A stretch of DNA of 64,000 bases from Petrocella sp. FN5 (GTDB taxonomy: Bacteria > Bacillota > Clostridia > Lachnospirales > Vallitaleaceae): the NCBI RefSeq assembly GCF_029210395.1, contig NZ_JARGDP010000003.1, positions 43,088 to 107,087 of the forward strand, given 5' to 3'. The notes below the pieces were generated by a model, which saw only the letters and a program-made list of their open reading frames with translations, had not been told where the DNA came from and did no database searches. Position numbers and translations under genes: made by a program. Shown in pieces: positions 60,538 through 64,000 of the stretch. Within the stretch, counting starts at the first letter, position 1; each line of letters starts with the position of its first letter.

Positions 60538-61584
60538 TTAAGCTGATTTTTTTCTGTTTCTTAAGAATTTCTTTTTCAAGAAATAATCCCAGTTGAATTC
60601 TGCCCTTCCCATAAGGCCTTTTGGATAAAATAAAATAACACCCATGAGCATTAAGGAAAAAACAACCATTCTCATACCAGGTATACCAGGTATATTTACA
60701 AATCCTAGATTAATCGGATTCTCGATAAATCTTAGTACTTCCATGAGTATGGTTACTGCCGTTGCAGAAATAATGGTGCCTGTAATGCTACCGATACCGC
60801 CAAGAACGACAATTAACAATATATTAAAGGTCAAAATAAATCTAAACATATTTGGGTCTATGGCGCCTATAAGATGGCCCAGTAGTCCACCACCAACGCC
60901 TGCAAAGAAAGCACCAATAACAAATGACATCATTTTATGTTTGAACAAGCTGATGCCCATGGCTTCAGCTGCAATCTCATCTTCTCGTATGGCTTTAAAG
61001 GCTTTACCATACATCCCATGAATCAACCAAATCATAAAAAATATGGTTAGAATAGCAATACCCCATGCCCACCATGCGTTGGTATAGCGGGTAATGCCCT
61101 TTAGACCTAAAGACCCATTGGTTAATGTCTGTGTATTTGTAATTACAACACGAATAATCTCACTGAATCCTAATGTGGCAATGGCCAGATAATCGTCATT
61201 AAGGCGTAATACCGGTGCGCCAATAAGAAAAGCAATGCCGGCTGCCGCTAGGCCGCCAACAATCAGAGCCAAGGGAAAAGGTAGTTGAATCACCTTTATA
61301 AAGGGATTAATCGGTGCCACATAAAAAACCGAATCCTTTAATTCAGGACTCATGGTTAAAAGTGCAGAAACATAAGCACCTACCGCCATAAATCCAGCAT
61401 GACCTAAAGAAAACAGGCCTGTAAAACCATTAATAAGGTTCATGGATAGACCAAGAATAATATAAATACCACATAGGGTAAATATTTTTATCTTATATGA
61501 GTCTAACGTTATGTTTAAAACCGCAATGATTGCGATTGTAACAATCAATAAAATTATGGTAAGTTGTGTTTTTCTATTTTTCAT
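60538..61584 (-). CDS. livM: Branched-chain amino acid ABC permease LivM
   Basis: A 348-residue permease of eight to ten spans with NGFTGLFSLGHAGFMAVGAY and RLNDDYLAIATLGFSEIIR, typical LivM motifs, and the cytoplasmic loop GKAFKAIREDEIAAEAMGI that contacts the ATPases. The basic C-terminus ends RKKSA. Confidence 0.95.
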   Translation of the reverse strand: MKNRKTQLTIILLIVTIAIIAVLNITLDSYKIKIFTLCGIYIILGLSMNLINGFTGLFSLGHAGFMAVGAYVSALLTMSPELKDSVFYVAPINPFIKVIQLPFPLALIVGGLAAAGIAFLIGAPVLRLNDDYLAIATLGFSEIIRVVITNTQTLTNGSLGLKGITRYTNAWWAWGIAILTIFFMIWLIHGMYGKAFKAIREDEIAAEAMGISLFKHKMMSFVIGAFFAGVGGGLLGHLIGAIDPNMFRFILTFNILLIVVLGGIGSITGTIISATAVTILMEVLRFIENPINLGFVNIPGIPGMRMVVFSLMLMGVILFYPKGLMGRAEFNWDYFLKKKFLRNRKKSA

Positions 61585-61586
61585 AA

Positions 61587-62480
61587 TTACACCTTCTCCG
61601 CTATGTTTTTACCCATGATGCCTGTCGGCTTAACCAATAAAATGACAATCAAAAGCACAAATGCAAAAGCGTCTCTATAACCTGTCAATTCAGGAAAAAC
61701 AGCAATGAGCATAATCTCAATGAGTCCAAGTATAAACCCACCGATGACGGCACCTCGAATGTCCCCAATGCCACCAATTACGGCTGCAATGAAACATTTA
61801 AGACCGGGCATAACACCCATTAGAGGTAATAAACTCGGGTATTTTAACCCCCACATAATACCACCAATTGCCGCCAACGCTGAGCCGATTGCAAAGGTGA
61901 ATGTAATAATAAAATTAACATCAATCCCCATGAGTCTGGCTGCTTCATAATCTTTAGAAACCGCTCTCATCGCCATGCCTGTCTTTGTTTTATTAACAAT
62001 AAACATAAGTATAGCCAAAGCAACCATTGTAATAATGGGTGTGATAAATGTGATACTAACAACAGATACGTTGCCAATGTGAATGATTCTATTAAATAAA
62101 TCAGGTACCGGAAGGGATTTTGGCCGTCCACCAAAAACCACAATGGCCAAATTCTCAATCAAGAATGAGGCACCAATCGCTGAAATCATAATGGACATTC
62201 TCGGTGAGTTCCTAAGGGGCTTGTATGCAGCCTTTTCAACCAGTACACCAAAGGCAATGGTTAGGATTATGGCTATTATAAAAGCCGCACCCCAAGGTAG
62301 CATAAAGCTTGTCATCATATAAAAAGCCATATAAGTACCGAACATGAAGATGTCTCCATGGGCAAAATTAATCAATCTAAGTATACCGTATACCATTGTG
62401 TAACCGATTGCCAAAAGTGCATAAAGACTTCCAAGGGAAATTGCGTTGGCCAATTGTTGTAAAAATAGTTCTAAATCCAT
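61587..62480 (-). CDS. livH: Branched-chain amino acid ABC permease LivH
   Basis: A 297-residue permease of about eight spans: NAISLGSLYALLAIGYTMVYGI and LINFAHGDIFMFGTYM near the start, AMRAVSKDYEAARLMGIDVN as the ATPase-coupling loop, and IGDIRGAVIGGFILGLIE. It lies 2 bp before livM. Confidence 0.95.
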   Translation of the reverse strand: MDLELFLQQLANAISLGSLYALLAIGYTMVYGILRLINFAHGDIFMFGTYMAFYMMTSFMLPWGAAFIIAIILTIAFGVLVEKAAYKPLRNSPRMSIMISAIGASFLIENLAIVVFGGRPKSLPVPDLFNRIIHIGNVSVVSITFITPIITMVALAILMFIVNKTKTGMAMRAVSKDYEAARLMGIDVNFIITFTFAIGSALAAIGGIMWGLKYPSLLPLMGVMPGLKCFIAAVIGGIGDIRGAVIGGFILGLIEIMLIAVFPELTGYRDAFAFVLLIVILLVKPTGIMGKNIAEKV

Positions 62481-62562
62481 AGAGCTTCTCCCTTAATTAG
62501 ATTTGATAGATTAAATAACCTACATTCATAGGCTCATCTAGTCTAATACTTTAATTTATTAA

Positions 62563-62599
62563 AAATCAATGCATAGGGAAAGACCCCATGCATTGATTT
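62563..62599 (-). other. Stem-loop between the binding-protein gene and livH
   Basis: AAATCAATGCAT and ATGCATTGATTT form a perfect 12-bp stem with an inner GGG/CCC pairing, just after the binding-protein stop and followed by TTTTTAAT in the transcribed direction. It may partly terminate or protect the 3' end of the binding-protein message, giving more of it than of the permeases. Confidence 0.7.
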
Positions 62600-62605
62600 G
62601 GATTA

Positions 62606-63778
62606 TTATTTTATTGGTTCTACTGTTGTCATGTACTTAAATAAACCACCTTCAACCATTTTGATGACCGCACTCTTAACTGCATCACCATTCTCATCAA
62701 GGGTAATCATACCTGCAGCGCCTTCAAAATCTGTTGTTGTTGCTAATGCTTTTTGTATCTCTACAGGATCTGTTGATCCGGATCTCTTAATAGCATCTAG
62801 GATAACTAAGTATGCATCATAACCAAGTGCCGTAACTGATGCCGGCTCTTTATCATACTTTGCTCTGTAGGCGTCTAAAAATGTTTCTGACTCTTTTGTT
62901 ATTGGAACATCACTTGTGAAGAATGTTGAAAAAGCAGCGCCTTCAACAGCATCCCCACCAATTTCTAAGAACTCAGGTGCTTCCCAAGTATCCCCACCAA
63001 TAAAAGGTGTTGTAATACCCAGTTCTCTGGCTTGTTTAATTAACAAGGCTGATTCCGTATAGTTACCTGGTGCAAAAATAACGTCTGGATTCAGTTGTTT
63101 GATGTTACTGAGTTGTGCAGAGAAATCTTGATCTCCGGTACTATAGTTTGCAGTTCCGATGATGGCATCTGCATCACCTGTTAATTCGATAAATGCATCA
63201 TTAAAATATTTTACAAGTCCTACAGAATAGTCACTTGAAATCTCTTGAATGATGGCTGCTTTTTTCGCGCCTAAGGTTTCAAAAGCATACTTCGCCATAA
63301 CAGTACCTTGGAAAGAATCAATAAAACATACACGTTGATAGTACTCGTTACCGATGGTTACCAATGGGTTGGTAGCCGATGCTGCAACTGTAGGGATTTG
63401 TTTTTCAAGAACAATTGGTCCAGCCGCCATAGATAAGGATGATCCCCAGCTACCGATGATTGCATTAACTTTTTCCTTATCAATCAACATCACCGCTGCG
63501 TTAGCCGCTTCAACCTTGTCTGACTTGTTATCTGCTACAACCAATTCCACCTTCATACCGTTAACTTCCGGATAGAGTTCATTGGCCAAACGAATACCTT
63601 CAACTTCCATTTCTCCACCGGCAGCATTGGCACCGGTCATTGGCTCAAATACACCAATCTTGATGACTTCTACCGCACCACCTTCTGAGGTTGTGTCTCC
63701 CCCTTCTTCCGTAGGACCGGAACAAGCGACACTCAATAACATGATACCTAACATAAGCATTGATATTACTTTTTTCAT
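62606..63778 (-). CDS. Branched-chain amino acid-binding lipoprotein (LivJ/LivK type)
   Basis: A 390-residue lipoprotein: signal KKVISMLMLGIMLLSVAC with the lipobox Cys at residue 19, a Glu/Ser/Gly-rich linker, then a periplasmic binding protein type 1 fold with IKIGVFEPMTGANAAGG, KVNAIIGSWGSSLSMAAGP and DVIFAPGNYTESALLI. It is the first gene of the liv operon and delivers amino acids to LivHM. The exact ligand is not certain. GGAGG precedes the ATG. Confidence 0.93.
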   Translation of the reverse strand: MKKVISMLMLGIMLLSVACSGPTEEGGDTTSEGGAVEVIKIGVFEPMTGANAAGGEMEVEGIRLANELYPEVNGMKVELVVADNKSDKVEAANAAVMLIDKEKVNAIIGSWGSSLSMAAGPIVLEKQIPTVAASATNPLVTIGNEYYQRVCFIDSFQGTVMAKYAFETLGAKKAAIIQEISSDYSVGLVKYFNDAFIELTGDADAIIGTANYSTGDQDFSAQLSNIKQLNPDVIFAPGNYTESALLIKQARELGITTPFIGGDTWEAPEFLEIGGDAVEGAAFSTFFTSDVPITKESETFLDAYRAKYDKEPASVTALGYDAYLVILDAIKRSGSTDPVEIQKALATTTDFEGAAGMITLDENGDAVKSAVIKMVEGGLFKYMTTVEPIK

Positions 63779-63954
63779 TTTCTTTCCTCCTGAATCTTTT
63801 GTTTTTTTTGTAATTCATCCCTCTATCAAAAATCTTTTGAAGCTGAAGGTTGATACCTTCAAAGTCCACAAAAAAAGTGCCTTCCGGCTAAATACTAAGC
63901 TTCATTATAGGCCTTTCAATAACATAAGAAAACACTTTTTCATCTAACTTATTA

Positions 63955-63983
63955 AGTATAATGATACCGTATTCATTTGTCAA
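63955..63983 (-). promoter_or_regulatory. Sigma-A promoter of the liv operon
   Basis: Perfect TTGACA, 17 bp, TATACT, giving a leader of about 170 nt before the binding-protein gene. The leader contains AAAAAGTG and CACTTTTTTT, which could pair as a terminator-like hairpin, and TGAAGGT/ACCTTCA; whether it is an attenuator is not clear. No T-box signature was found. Confidence 0.8.
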
Positions 63984-64000
63984 GAGGTGTTTCTACCCTT

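Noticed and set aside
63645..63869. Possible leader peptide before the liv binding-protein gene
   Set aside because: The 74-codon frame runs deep into the binding-protein gene in another frame, is rich in unlikely Arg/Tyr runs and has no proper ribosome binding site.

Overview
The window looks like a chromosome segment of a low-GC Gram-positive anaerobe of the class Clostridia (Lachnospirales or Vallitaleaceae-like; the family is inference). Strong AGGAGG ribosome binding sites, sigma-A promoters with 17-bp spacing, a B. subtilis-type PHO box, a 7-1-7 Fur box and an ICE backbone typical of Clostridia all point that way. No rRNA operon and no CRISPR array were seen.

Bases 1 to about 36,100 are one end of an integrative and conjugative element (ICE), nearly all transcribed leftward. 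From right to left it holds: an AT-rich cargo unit (XRE repressor plus a protein with a sigma-region-4-like HTH and a Schlafen-type AlbA_2 domain, followed in frame by an open reading frame without a start codon); ParA/ParB; a giant ArdC/methylase/SNF2 helicase fusion; RadC-like and TOPRIM proteins; a hairpin-rich candidate oriT; MobC; a MOBP-type relaxase; the VirD4 coupling ATPase; two pilin-like small membrane proteins; VirB6- and PrgI-like proteins; a complete Tad/Flp-type pilus set (prepilin peptidase, CpaB, CpaE, CpaF, TadB, TadC, two TadE/G-like pseudopilins); a PadR regulator; secreted and cell-wall proteins including an NlpC/P60 hydrolase; a VirB4 in two pieces; a second CpaE-like ATPase; and a winged-helix protein. 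The conjugation machine thus appears to be a T4SS core (VirB4, VirB6, VirD4) combined with a Tad-type fibre assembly system. No integrase is in the window, so the other end lies beyond the left edge. The right end abuts the 3' end of guaA, a known ICE integration hotspot, with direct repeats and a tRNA-like fragment in the junction.

Bases 36,100 to 64,000 are ordinary chromosome: guaA, a PHP-domain protein, a complete phosphate regulon (pstSCAB, phoU, PhoP/PhoR two-component system, with a four-unit PHO box before pstS), an ABC exporter, tRNA-Leu(AAG), a CAP/SCP secreted protein, an ABC-2 exporter operon, a HAD phosphatase, an EAL-GGDEF protein, LemA, a Fur-controlled flavodoxin/DUF3793 pair, an acetate-type transporter, a 5'-truncated yczE remnant, and a branched-chain amino acid ABC transporter operon with its own sigma-A promoter.

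Scattered through the chromosomal intergenic regions is a family of short palindromic MITE-like elements with GGTTAA...TTAACC ends and 6 to 7 bp target duplications; two lie inside the pst operon and one half-copy sits exactly where yczE is truncated.
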